Part shown: one piece after another, positions 1 through 19,500 of the stretch | How positions within the stretch are numbered: position 1 is the stretch's first letter | Layout: each line of letters opens with the position of its first letter | Origin: Hirundichthys speculiger | Lineage: Eukaryota > Chordata > Actinopteri > Beloniformes > Exocoetidae | Assembly: GCA_018398805.1 (NCBI GenBank) | Contig: JAGFBZ010000290.1 | Coordinates: forward strand, 1,116,001-1,180,000 | Length of the DNA stretch: 64,000 nucleotides | Direction: 5' to 3' | Notes under the pieces: model-generated | Databases searched by the model: none | Told to the model about the DNA's origin: nothing | What the model saw: the letters and a program-made list of their open reading frames with translations, nothing else | Translations under genes and position numbers: made by a program

Positions 1-119
1 GAGACAGGACAGTGAGGGTGTGGTGTGTGCTGGGTTGTGAAGTGTGAGGGGTGTTGTGTAGTGGATTGTGTTGTGACAGCAAACAAACTCGGAGGATAAT
101 ATGTAAGAGGCAGAAACTA

Positions 120-945
120 TTAACAAGAAAACTGGATGAACACCTTCTACCAAGCTATAGACCACAATATTAAAGGCCTGCTCAACTTGGGGGGGCGGGG
201 GGCGTTATGATATTGCTCATGATCTTCTTTGCATGATACAGCATTAACTTGCATGTGTGGATTTTATGGCCAGCAGACATTGATTTCTGGAAGAGTTCTC
301 TGAGAATCCTGAAAAAACTGCTGTCAATCATGGACAATCCTGACCACCCACTTCACACAGTACTGGACAGACAGCGGAGCAGTTTCTCCAACAGACTAGT
401 TCAGCTACGCTGTCACAAGGACAGATACAGGAAGTCATTCCTGCCAACAGCAATTAAACTGTTTAACCAGTCACCTCTGGCTGGTAGAGAGCTCTCAGCT
501 CCCTCTGACAATTAACTTTGGACTAAGGTTTACACTATTGCAGTTTAGTTGTTTAAGTTAAACTAAGCTCAATATGTCACTTGTTCACACAGCCACTTTA
601 TTGTACTGCATTGCACTCCAATATGCCATATAGTGCAGTGCTTCTATGCTTTTTTGTGTGTGGGAGAAAACCAAAGCACCTGGTGAAAACCCAAACTAAC
701 ATGAAGAGAACGTGCTAACTCAACTCAAGAAAGATCCAGCTTCCTTTGTTGTTCACAATCTGGTATTATAGGAAATATTAATTGGAACTAAAGCTGAATG
801 AATGGAACTATAAATGGGTCACTTCAAACTGGACTGAATTTTCCTGTGTTTAATTGTACTGCTTTGAACTTGGTTTCTGTGTCAAGTGCCTTGAGTTGAT
901 AAGGTGTGAATTGGTGCTATACAATTGAACTAATTTGAATTAATT
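120..945 (+). mobile_element. Non-LTR retrotransposon 3' remnant
   Basis: The frame at 249-515 encodes the last residues of a LINE reverse-transcriptase protein. The stretch HPLHTVLDRQRSSFSNRL followed by RYRKSFLPTAIKLFN is the conserved carboxy-terminal tail of fish jockey/L2/Rex-like elements. The frame ends in a stop, followed by about 400 bases of non-coding sequence. Near 890-945 there is a run resembling common fish LINE tails (a 'gccttgagttg' motif, a 'ggtgctatac' motif and GAATT repeats). Whether the coding piece and the tail belong to one element is inferred. The copy is severely 5' truncated and cannot be active. Confidence 0.6.
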
Positions 946-1020
946 GATGTGCTTACGGGCATTTTTCATGAACATAGATTATGCCATTCATCATTCATGA
1001 TATGCCATGTTTTCCTCATC

Positions 1021-2178
1021 TTATACCTCTGCACTTTCATCATTTTGGTCATTTTCTTTTGTGCACTTTTCATAGACGTAAATTATACCATTTTTGTTAA
1101 TATCATCAATGCTGTCCTCATTCATAACTGATATAATAAGATCATCAGCTTTAATGATCATGTCATTATAATCAATGTATGTATAAAAATGATCAATTTC
1201 TGAGGTCAACTGTTTGTGACAAACTACTGATGTCAGGCAGAACATCTTTATATTATTGTTCACAGGAAAATACAGGTCATCAACTGCAGCTACACATTGC
1301 CTGACTTCTGACATATAAGCTGTCCGTGGCAGATACAGAGTTATCAAATCTGGGCAGCTCATAGAGATTTCTTTCACTAATATGGAGTTGCATTCACTGC
1401 ATTTTTCATCGCAGTAGACTTGGCTCAGTACGCTTATGAGAAGAGAGGCGGTATTGTCCAATGGACCTGGAGGTGGCAAAAAAAAGATGCTGCCCAGGGT
1501 TGAGGTGTTTTTTTTAACATACTGACATTTATGACAGGAGATTATTTTCGTCATCTTCACAGCTGATTTAACCCCGTACTTGTTGAGCATTGACAAAAAG
1601 GGTTCCAAAAAGTCAGCAATGTCATTCTGCTCACAAACCTGAGCGACGGTATCACCATGCTCAATTCATGCAAAATGTAGATGACTTCTCTTGGACCGAA
1701 AGATGTTCCTGGGCTGTGTAGGGCTCTACAAAACAGATTTTCAAGATAGGGTGTTTCTGATGAACATTCAGAAAACACTGCAGGTTGCTGTTTAAGTTTC
1801 TGCTGGAGAATCCCCAGTTTTAGAACCGCTTGCAGCGAGGCATTCATCCAACAGTTATTGAAATAGTTGGAAAACCGGCAGAAGTCCATGGTCGGGCTAG
1901 TGATAGAACTGCTTTGGTTGGCCTCCTCATTCTTGTCTAAAACTGTGTTAACTAATGGCACTTCAAGACTCGTTGTCTTTGTAATATTTTCAGAGCTTTC
2001 ATCACATCCACCTACATGTGTTTCCTTAACTGCCAAGTAAGGCTCCAGGACTCTTCTTACAAATTTGGTAACTAAGGTTCCCGCAAGAAAACCCAGAGTG
2101 AAAAAAGGCATGTTGCTTTTAGGATTGGTTTTAAACAAGGGTGATATAAATATCAGTCCGTGTCTGTCGAATGTCTGT
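1021..2178 (-). pseudogene. USP-type deubiquitinase-like gene, frameshifted
   Basis: Read on the minus strand, this encodes a compact ubiquitin-specific protease (C19) fold. A Cys-box-like motif NYFNNCWMNASLQAVL lies near 1,865-1,820. Zinc-ribbon-like cysteine pairs (CHKC and CDEKCSEC) follow. A His-box-like end DHFYTYIDYNDMI precedes a DD and a YVYEK ending. Family knowledge says USPs cleave ubiquitin with Cys and His catalysts, and both are present here. A hydrophobic stretch (FFTLGFLAGTLV) sits amino-terminal. A good splice acceptor (ctgcacag) ends at about 2,179, so at least one upstream exon is expected. The reading frame breaks at about 1,650-1,670: the upstream half and the downstream half (from IEHGDTVAQVCEQND) are in different frames. 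This is either a one-base sequence error or a genuine disabling mutation. I do not recognise the exact paralogue. Confidence 0.6.
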
Positions 2179-2295
2179 GCAGAAATGAAATCACTTAAGG
2201 TAAGAAAGATCAAAGGCATGGGCGTGGTTTATGACGTCAGCACACTGATGTTCTGTGACAGACTTCTGTGTTTGAAGGAATCAAACAAGTCACGT

Positions 2296-2298
<3 letters not shown>

Positions 2299-2366
<68 letters not shown>
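2299..2366. repeat. (TA)n microsatellite
   Basis: About 34 uninterrupted TA units abut the left end of the hAT-like element. Open frames reading IYIYIY through it are artefacts. Confidence 0.95.
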
Positions 2367-2371
<5 letters not shown>

Positions 2372-3203
2372 ATGCAACGGTACTCTGTAAAATACGGTCC
2401 GGTTCGGTACAACCTGCACTGGACTCGGGACGCTTTTATATCCCGCGGTATTTATGTTCCAATAACTTTGCATTGGACTTGCACGTGAGCGTGCGTACCT
2501 TTTTTGCATGTCAACGTCCACTCACCTCCACTCACTCAGTCACCAGCCGATCACTCTTTGGCCGGTTGGCTGCAGATCATAGACGCAGGAAATGAAAAAA
2601 TTAAAAATTAAAAAAAAAAAAAAAAAAACAAGCAGGCATGGCCAGCGGTAGCGGAGAAGTTGGGAGAAAACTTATTCAAATCGCCAGCGTGGGAACATTT
2701 TGGTTTTGCTGTTGAATACACCGGCGAGGGAGTGAAAACAGTTAACAGTTAACAGAACGCAGTCTTCCACCTCCCTAAACCCGGATCTTACCTGTGTAAG
2801 ATCCAGTTGTTACCAGGTGTGCGTCCTGGCGCACAAAATACTGCAGAACGAATCGTTGAATGCACATTTTAAGATCACGAACACTTAATGTTCCTGTCCC
2901 TCCTCGACCACCAACAGTTTCAGACATATCGGAAATAAATTCCCGCATCCAACCTTTTACAACTTGACAAAGATCTCCTTGGTTTCCTCCACAGCAGACA
3001 TCTGAATGAGATCATGCCACATTTATTCCATTTGGACGCGCTCTTTTACGCGCCGACATGCGAGTTGCACTTTCTGCAAACTCAGTATCTTGCCATTGTG
3101 GGTAGCAGGTGGTCTGAAACTGTACTGAATCCGTACCGAAACCGTGACAGAAAAAACCGCGGTACGGACCGTACCGTGACCCACCTGTACCGTTGCACCC
3201 CTA
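2367..3203 (+). mobile_element. hAT-like DNA transposon, internally deleted
   Basis: The left end TAGGGATGCAACGGTAC and the right end GTACCGTTGCACCCCTA form imperfect terminal inverted repeats of the kind seen in hAT elements. They continue inward as GC-rich complementary sequence (ggtccggttcggtac against gtacggaccgtaccg). Inside, near 2,638-2,725, one frame starts at MASGSG and contains SAWEHFGFAVEY, which resembles the first strand of a BED zinc finger at the start of hAT transposases. The rest of the transposase is missing. The 8-bp target duplication cannot be resolved because both flanks are TA repeat. The length is 837 bp. Confidence 0.75.
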
Positions 3204-3214
3204 ATATATATAAA

Positions 3215-3345
3215 ATGTATGTATGTGTGACCTGTCCAGGGTGGACCCCTGCCTTTCGCCCGTAGACGGTTGGGATAAGCTCCAGTAGATCCCCGTGACC
3301 CTTCGGAGGTTGAAGATAGATAATGGATGGATGGATGGTATGTAT
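3215..3345 (+). repeat. Fish (ATGG)n-tailed interspersed repeat, truncated
   Basis: The motifs 'gacctgtccagggtg', 'cctttcgcccgtagacgg' and 'gggataagctccag', then a (GGAT)n tail, define the 3' half of a repeat found again at 28,590, 30,750, 31,078 and 49,720 (reverse). It is probably an L2- or V-SINE-type retroposon; the family name is not certain from sequence alone. Confidence 0.75.
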
Positions 3346-3363
3346 GTGTGTGTGTATATGTAC

Positions 3364-4125
<762 letters not shown>

Positions 4126-4178
4126 TTAAACAGAGAAGAGCTCTATCCCAATGAGAGTTGTGATGTCATCTAACCAAG

Positions 4179-11447
<7,269 letters not shown>

Positions 11448-13537
11448 GTTTCTGGCTGAAACGCATGAACAACCCAGCTGTGGACTGGATTTTAGTCAAC
11501 ACAATCTTGCCGGTCTTTACTGGGAATTTTAACGCTACATCAAAACATAAACTAAATGCAGCTGCTTTATGTTACACAACACTGCTGCCCCTCTGATACT
11601 CTACAGCTAACATGAACACGTATACGAAAAGAAAATAAATATTCGTTATGTCAAAGTAAATACTGAACACAAATGAAGTAAAATCTATATACATGAGATA
11701 AAAGCATTACAATCTTGACAAAAACCACTAATATCCGCACCGTCTACTTTTTTAAAACATAATTTCAAGTTTCATTTCCTAGTTTCCTGCGCAGCGTAAA
11801 AAAATACCGGATATCCTTTCATGTATATTTATTTTCAGAATAAATGCAGCTTCTTATTTTATTTTTTTTTTTCTTAACTGAATGTTCAAATAGCCTCTTT
11901 ATTAGTGCAAGTCGTGTATGGTGACCTTTTGAACAAAATATATGAATACAAAAAAAACCTTACGATTGTGTTGAGTTCAACTGAATATTATTACTATGAC
12001 GAAACCTTAATCCATGAAACCTGCCCCCCCCCCCCACCCAAAAAAAAAAGCCCTGATCGTATCCATATTAACAGGTCTATGTTCATGTCAGCATTAATGG
12101 AAAATTATTAATTATCACGTATATCCTGAAATAGAATTTGGCAGTCTAAAAATTAGATAACATTTAAATAGACAAATAATCGTCTTTTATTCTGAAGGCT
12201 GAACTTCATTCAGAAAATGTAACATAACTTCTGCTGATTTAATGTATGAACTTGTGGTTACATGAAAAATACCTATGTGCTAAATTCCAGTCTTCAGTTT
12301 TTAGAGCGTGACATCAGTTTAAAGAAAACGAAATTATTAATACACTCCTGGGATCCTCAGTAACATTATCCGCCTTGCCCAACCCTCCTGAGGATGGTTT
12401 ACCCTTAGGAAGAAAAAAAACAAGTTAATCCACGCTCCTCTCCAGCTAATGTCAAATGTTTTGAATTCCAGTATTCATTAAGATTTGAGTGTGTTGGTTT
12501 GATTAAAAGCAGTTTCATATGCCATGAATATGCTTAATTAAAAAAAGGTGCACCCTTTTTATACAAAGGTCCAAAATCAAATCATTGAGCTAAAGCAGTG
12601 CTTCTCAATTTTCTGCTGCAACCCCCCTAAGAAAACATTTCCCCCCACCCACACAACCAACACCACAACTATTAACAATATAGTTTGTCGATAAAATTGT
12701 TAAAAGTACACCTCTTCATAACACTGTTTCCCTATTAACATTAAGGGAAACAAAAAAGAAAGAAAATTAGATCAACGTATAACAAATAATAATATTAAAA
12801 TTGTTTCTTAAGTCTGTAAAGATTTAAGGTGCATCAATCACACTATTACCGTAGTCAAAATAAAGCCAAACGCTGCATCAGCACCGTCATATTCCCACAT
12901 CTTAACTTTCTGGCGACTTTGGTTTCTCATTATCTCCGTCTCTCTCTTCATCCCTGTTAAATATTTTTCCTTGGTGTCTCTTGAGGGTTTGTTCACTTCG
13001 CATCTCCTGCTCTGCATTAATGCACTGGTTATGCATTGCCAAATGTGTCATGATTTTGAACCTAATTCAACAAACAGACTTTCTCATATCATTTGTTAAA
13101 ATTTTTTTATTGACAGACATGTAAATATAATACAGGAGGAAAAGAACCCGATAGGAAAAGATTATAAAAATCCTAATGGACAACAGTAAAGCTGAAATCA
13201 TTGAGGTGGGACTCCACATACGATAAGGTGAAACTGCAGATGATCCTGACTCCTGTCTGGAAGCCAGTCCTTAAACTTTCATCCTTCTCATCATCTGTAG
13301 AGTACAAAAGAAGAAGAAAAGTGCAATTAAACAGAGACTGAAATTATGTGTTTTCTTTTCATCAAAGGATGAATCAGTAAAAGAAAAAGAAAATAAAAAC
13401 TAAAAATCTTTAATCCTGTTACAATCCTGTGTCTGTGCACTGTTTATCGAAATGTGAACACCCATCTGCTCACTAAGAGGAAAAATACGGTGAGCTATGT
13501 GAAAACCACCAACCAGTCTTTATTTTATAGACAATAT
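11448..13537. other. Intergenic between NLR-like gene and numa1 3' end
   Basis: No coding frame is supported. A degraded hAT-like end may begin near 12,594 (a 'gtgcttctcaattttctgctgcaac' type motif), but no partner end was found. On the minus strand an AATAAA signal (TTTATT on plus, near 13,106) could terminate numa1 transcripts. Confidence 0.4.
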
Positions 13538-16500
13538 TCATATATATAATAACCTTTTTGGACCCCCAGCAAGGTTTTCATCTTTTATAGACACCTGCTT
13601 CTGGAAAAAAAAAAGTTCAAATTCTGCAGTTATTAAATTCGTTACGACAGAATATATTTAAGCAAGTTCTGTCATCAGGTTTGTGTCTATAGTCATCAAC
13701 TTATCCATCTTCAGTATGTTGATCCTTTATACAGTTATCTGCTAAGTAAGTAAACTTGTATGATCCCCTGCAGTAGAATACCATAAACCAGGAAAAAAAA
13801 AAAATCTACACTTTGTGTCACGTGTTGACCCAATAATAAAATCAGTTGTGTGCTGTAGATTTTATCTTTTGTCTCTCATGTATTATAAAAGTAGAACGTG
13901 CACAAAGAACAAAAGACTAGGAAATGTGGACTATATTGCATTTCAACAGCACAAGTTTCAATTTATTGCAAAGATTTAAATTGTGGAAGAAAAAAGGTAC
14001 GCAAGGCAAAGTAAAAAAGAACTGTCACCTGTGTGCAGCTATTTTACCAGTATCGCAAACCACATGAAAGTGTCTTTTTTTTTTTTTACCTTGCGAGCAC
14101 TGGCTGTCAGTCCAGGAGACTTTGCAGACCTGCTGGTGGCTTGTGGAGTTTTCTTGAGCCCTTTGATTGTCACCTGCGGTGATTTGAAGTTGACAGCTCT
14201 AGCAGTTCTTCCCACTCCAGCTTGAGAATTAGCTGAAGACGTGTTCTCCTGGCCCTTGCATTTATTTGCCGGAGCGGGTGACTTCTTAGAGCTTCTGCCT
14301 GGGGATTTTCGGGTGGAGCTTCTCAGTTTGTTCAGCCGTTTCTTTAATATGTTGCTGTTCTTGGGGGTGTTGTCAATCGTGAACATCATAGACTCCCTCC
14401 GCTCAGCCTGAGACGAAAGCAAGTAGAAGTCAACTGTACCCAAATCAATTATAACAACTATATAATGATTTAACCATTCAATTAATTTTAAATGTGTCTG
14501 CATGTATTACACTCACAGGACTGAGAACAGGGTGAAGATGGCTGCTAGAAGACCCACTGCTGATGTTTTTGTTTTTGGGGGTGAGTGGACGAGGAAAGCA
14601 GCTGGCCCTCGTCTTTTTCTTCAGATTGCAATAATGACAAGCATGATAAATTCATGTTTTAGGAAGTTAAATATTTAACACATTTGTTTTGTTTGTTTTT
14701 TTTTAATCAGATAAACAAATATTCCTGTGCATATTACTTAAAACCAACCTCGGGTGAAGTTTGATGAAGAGATGATGTCGACGACGTGGACTGCTTTATG
14801 CCTCTTGGACTCTTCAGCTGAGAGGAGCTGACAGTCTTTGATGGAAGCTGGCCTGGCATCAAGGACAGACGGTGAGAACGAGTGGCAGCTGCAACCCCTG
14901 CCTGACCCAACATGAGGGAGTGGCGATGGGAAACAAGGGAGTCTTGCAGCTGGCCTGGCATCATGGACGCTCGTCGGATCGTATCGGATGGGTCACCTGT
15001 GCGCAGCTCTTCATCTGTGAAAATGAATGTGCCACCACGACCAGTCTACAACAGCAGAAAGGAAGAATTTTCATTAGAATGAAACCTGGATATTGAAATC
15101 TATCAAATTACAATTTAAAAAAAAAAAAAAAAAGGAAAACACATCTAAGTTAACATTGGCCAAAGACAGAAACTTATAATTATAAGTTCCACCAAGTCTA
15201 CCATTTGTATTGTTTTTCTATAGCATCACCATTTTAATTTCTAGTCATGAATTTGATATGCATATGAAGCTGTATGCTATCAAGTTTGGAGGATGCCATC
15301 TCCTCACCTCAGACTCCACAGGGTAGCTGCTCTTTAGATGCGGTAGACAGGCCTTGTTCCTGGCCTGAAGTTCTGCAATCCTTAGCCAGTCCTCAGGTCC
15401 ACCATCAGGTTCATTCTCTGCTCCCACACAGAATGTTCCAGTCGCTGGAGGAAAACAGATGTGAGTGAAATGCAGAAACTTACACATCGTTTCTTTTTTT
15501 GTTCCCCTTCTTTCTCCCCCAAACAAAAAGCCACTTCTGTATCTACCATTTTGATCAATAACTACTTAGCACAGTCATTTTGGCTGATTAGGGGTAATCG
15601 CTTTAATTTTGTACTGTGATTCAGCTTGTAGGACTGGTTGCAGTCACTGGCAGATGCTGAGCAAGTGTTTAAGCACAACATTACTGCTTTATACCTGGTT
15701 ACTGGGCTGTTTAGGCTCTGGTGTGGATTAAGGGGTTGTATCAAGCATGAAACATCACAACACAGCCATCATACATTTATTTACTTGCATCTCCATGCAA
15801 CGCACACTAGACTAATCACTGCCTGTCTTTTATTTGTCCTGTTCTTTCGTGCTTCACCACATTAATTTAGTTCCCACTGACAGAATCAGGGTTTCCGTTG
15901 TTAATAAAATAATTGACATTAGATCAGACAGTCAAAGAGGGACAATGAAGGACACGCAGAGGAAAACCAACATCTGCAGCAAGATCAAACTGCTGATATT
16001 ACTTACTCTGTGAATGGGCTGTGCTTCGTCTATACCCTGGAAGACCAATGAGCTGGTCACTGGCAGCGCTGGTCTTACTGGCAGGTGTGTTGAACAGCTC
16101 CATAGACATGGATTGTGCTGAGTGAGCACTGAACAGGTTTGGATGAGAACGAGCTGAAGACAGACTGTAGAAAGTCTCATCACCTTCGCTACTGCCTTGG
16201 TTTTTCTAAAGATCAGAATTCACAGGTTACTTTCAACTATACAAATAATTCAGCACAAACTCCTGGGATGTTTTCAAAGGACAATCCTAAATAAAAACAG
16301 TCTCAGTTATTTGAACATATTGCTACACCACTGCCAGAATGTACCACATTAATGTCCACAATTAACATTATAATATATCAATCAACAATGTCCCTTGATT
16401 TGCTTATTTACTATAATGTATATGAACGTCACGCAGTGACAACACAATTTAATTTTCTCCACCTTGGTCATGGTGATGTTTATAACCTGAGTGGTTCTGC

Positions 16501-19500
16501 GTCGTTTGACAGATGAAGTTGGGTTTCTGGAGGCAGAGTCCAGCTCCGCACCACACACTTCACTGGTCCTTTGTGAAGAAAAAGAAAGGAAAATTATCAG
16601 GTACTGATGCTGGAGGTACTGCAAAACATTTTTTCAACAGTTGATGAAACATGACTGCAACTGTGTTTTTTTTTTAATCCTCTGGTGCAGAAATAAACAG
16701 ACAATAGCCACTACAGACAAACAGTTTTGTAGGCAGCCTCTAGCGGTGATGCAAATATCTATAGTTTTTGAAAATGATGCACTGGCAAAGCAAATGTTCC
16801 TACTTGTATTATTCAAACAACAAACTTTTGTACACAAGAATTAGGGATGCACCATAACTGTTTTTTAAAACCGATAACCTATGACTTTCAGCTCCTAAAG
16901 GCTGATACCGATAACACACATATACCTAAGATCATTACATCAATACTATGAACAAAATCAAAAAGTTTTGACTTTTTAATTGAACAGATATTTATTTTTT
17001 CCAATTAAAAACTATTGGCAAGCCTCTCAAAAAAACCTAACAAACTGAAAAAGATTAACATTTAAAGGATTTTTTGGCTTGTGGTTCCATTTAAATCAAT
17101 ACCTTTAATTAAAGTAAATGAGGTTCAGTAGTTTTTATTTTTTAATCTCATGGAAGCTTTAGATGAGAGGAATGAGGGAGAGGAGGGAGAGGAAACTCCA
17201 TGGAAGCGATTGTTATTTGTAGGTGGCCGATCAGGTTTTACATATTAAAGCTTATGCTTGTGGTCCCCTCCTCGTTGAATTGGGTCGGAGGATTGGTCAC
17301 AAATAACTAGCAAACTATCTTCTTCTGAAACTTTAACGAAGTTCCACGCCGCCATGTTTGTTGTGATCAGTAGGCTGTGCTCCGGGCTGCATTCAAGGTA
17401 TAACGTAAATTCCCACCTTTCCCTCGTTTGCTAATTGTTCTTTCAGCCTTTTCCATTTCTTTCTTTTTTTATGTGTAACATGTGGGAAAATACTGCGAAT
17501 ATCAATTCAAGTCAGCAACTACCAAAATTATGACTGAGTTAACAAGTTGGTTTTCTGGCATGAGGGGGTATTCGTGATTTTCCTTATTGAGTAATCGTTT
17601 TTCTGATTATGCCAACGTTACTTGAACATAACATTCACTGCCGGTCATTTAAGGCTCAGAGGGAGCGAGGCACTGCCGTGTTGACAGAAATATTTGTTAT
17701 TGGGGCTATTTGTCGTAATATCGGAGTTATCAGGATGACGTCATCATTTCTTGTTATCAGCCCGATAGTTATCGTGCACCCCTAACAAGAATACATTATA
17801 TATACACACACTACAGATTAACTTAGACTCTGAAAACACTACTGTTTCTGGAATGGTGTCTTGATGACAAATAGATCATGTTAGAAAATCACAAGCAAAC
17901 ATGTTAAGGGGAGGGCAGAGTAAATCTTAATTATTTAAATGTATAAGAGTAACTGGTACAACTACACAGTACAAAAACAATCATCCTGATGCCGGCACCT
18001 TCAGTACTGTACATACCTTTTAATCTGTCTGGTGTTAATAGGTGTAAAATACAATGTTTCCAGAGACTCATCCTGCAGACCCCGGCGTTTTGCTGCTAAA
18101 CGCTCTGAACTGCGAACAAGTGGTGTGCTCGCTTCACCAGGTGCTGACAGTTTCCTTGGAAAATAATGAACAGAATATTGTGCAAGGTAAAAAACACCAT
18201 TTTACACAAGTATCGGGCAGCTTTGTGCAGATATATATCATATCTCATATGCTTATTCCTTTGCAATTATTATTAAATATTTTGAACATGTTTGATTACA
18301 CAAAACATCTCATGACCTTCATCCCAGACTTTACCTTGTAGTGTTCAGAGAATCTTCCAGGGAACTCTGTTCTAGGCTGTCAGAGCTCATGGTTCCCTTC
18401 CCCTGTGCTCTGGTACAAACACCAGAGTGGGTGCTGGGAACCTCCAGGAAGCATGCTTCTGTTGCACTGCTTCCATTGGCATGGATCTTATTCTGGGCTC
18501 GCAGGGTTTTGTCAGCATAGGCCAGCTTTAGATAAAGATAGAGCGATGGACAGTAAGGTAAAATGCAGCAGAAATGCAGGCTTAAAAATAATCTTTAGAG
18601 TGTTTTAACCTTTTCTCTATATTCTCCTCTTGTGCCTCAAAATAAAATACCAACCTTTGCCTCCAAACTGGCCACTTTGCTCAAAAGAGTGCTTTCACTG
18701 GTTTGTAATTTCTCTAAATCAAGTTGAAGTAGCTTTTTTTCCATAATGATGGCCTTCACTTCTTGGTCTTTAACGTCAAATGAATGTTTAAGCTCTGCCA
18801 TTTCCTCTTGACTTTTCTGGAGAAGCTGCTTCTTACTGTTATAGTGATTCACAGCTTTCTCCATCTGTGACAACAGAACATATCTAATATCAGTCCTAAT
18901 TATTAATTTGAATATAATAAATCTCATATGCAAAAAAAGACTGAAAAGAAATTTAACATGCAAAAAAAAAAAAAAAAAAAGTTAATAAAAACATTTTCCA
19001 AAACACAACCAGTGAAACTTTTTGATGCACTGACCTGAGCCTTGTAGTGTTCGGTAGCCTCCGATTTAGCTGCAAGCTGTTCCTGGAGGTCTCTCTTTTT
19101 CAGCTCATTTTTTTCTGCCGTTTCTCTCTCTTTTAACAGTTTATCTTTCTCCATTTTCAGCATCTCAAGCTCTTGCTGTAGCACAGATTCAAGTTTACGA
19201 GAAGCAATCTTCTCTCTTTCTATGGCCTGATTAGCCTGAGCAAATCGTTCCTTCTCCAGGACTGCAGCTTCAACTTGTTTTTTCAGAGTGTTTTGATCTG
19301 TCTCCGCCTGAAGTATCCTGGCCACAAGTACTTCTTTTTCCTGAAGAAGCACCTCCTTTTCCTTTAGCGTGGTACCCTGGAGCTCTTGCAGAGCCTCTTT
19401 CAGTCTAAGATTTGCAGCTAGTGTCTCTTTGCTTTGGTTCAACTCTGCCCTTACTGACTGAAGCTGCTGCTGGAAGAAGTTTATCTTCTCAGTGGACTCC

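Noticed and set aside
2237..2595. Open frames rich in Ile-Tyr on both strands
   Set aside because: They are translations of the (TA)n microsatellite and the hAT-like end.
12594..13060. Possible hAT element beginning at 'gtgcttctcaa'
   Set aside because: Only one end was seen; no inverted partner or target duplication was found.
13983..14225. Plus-strand frame opposite numa1 exon 22
   Set aside because: It is the antisense shadow of a well-conserved NuMA carboxy-terminal exon.
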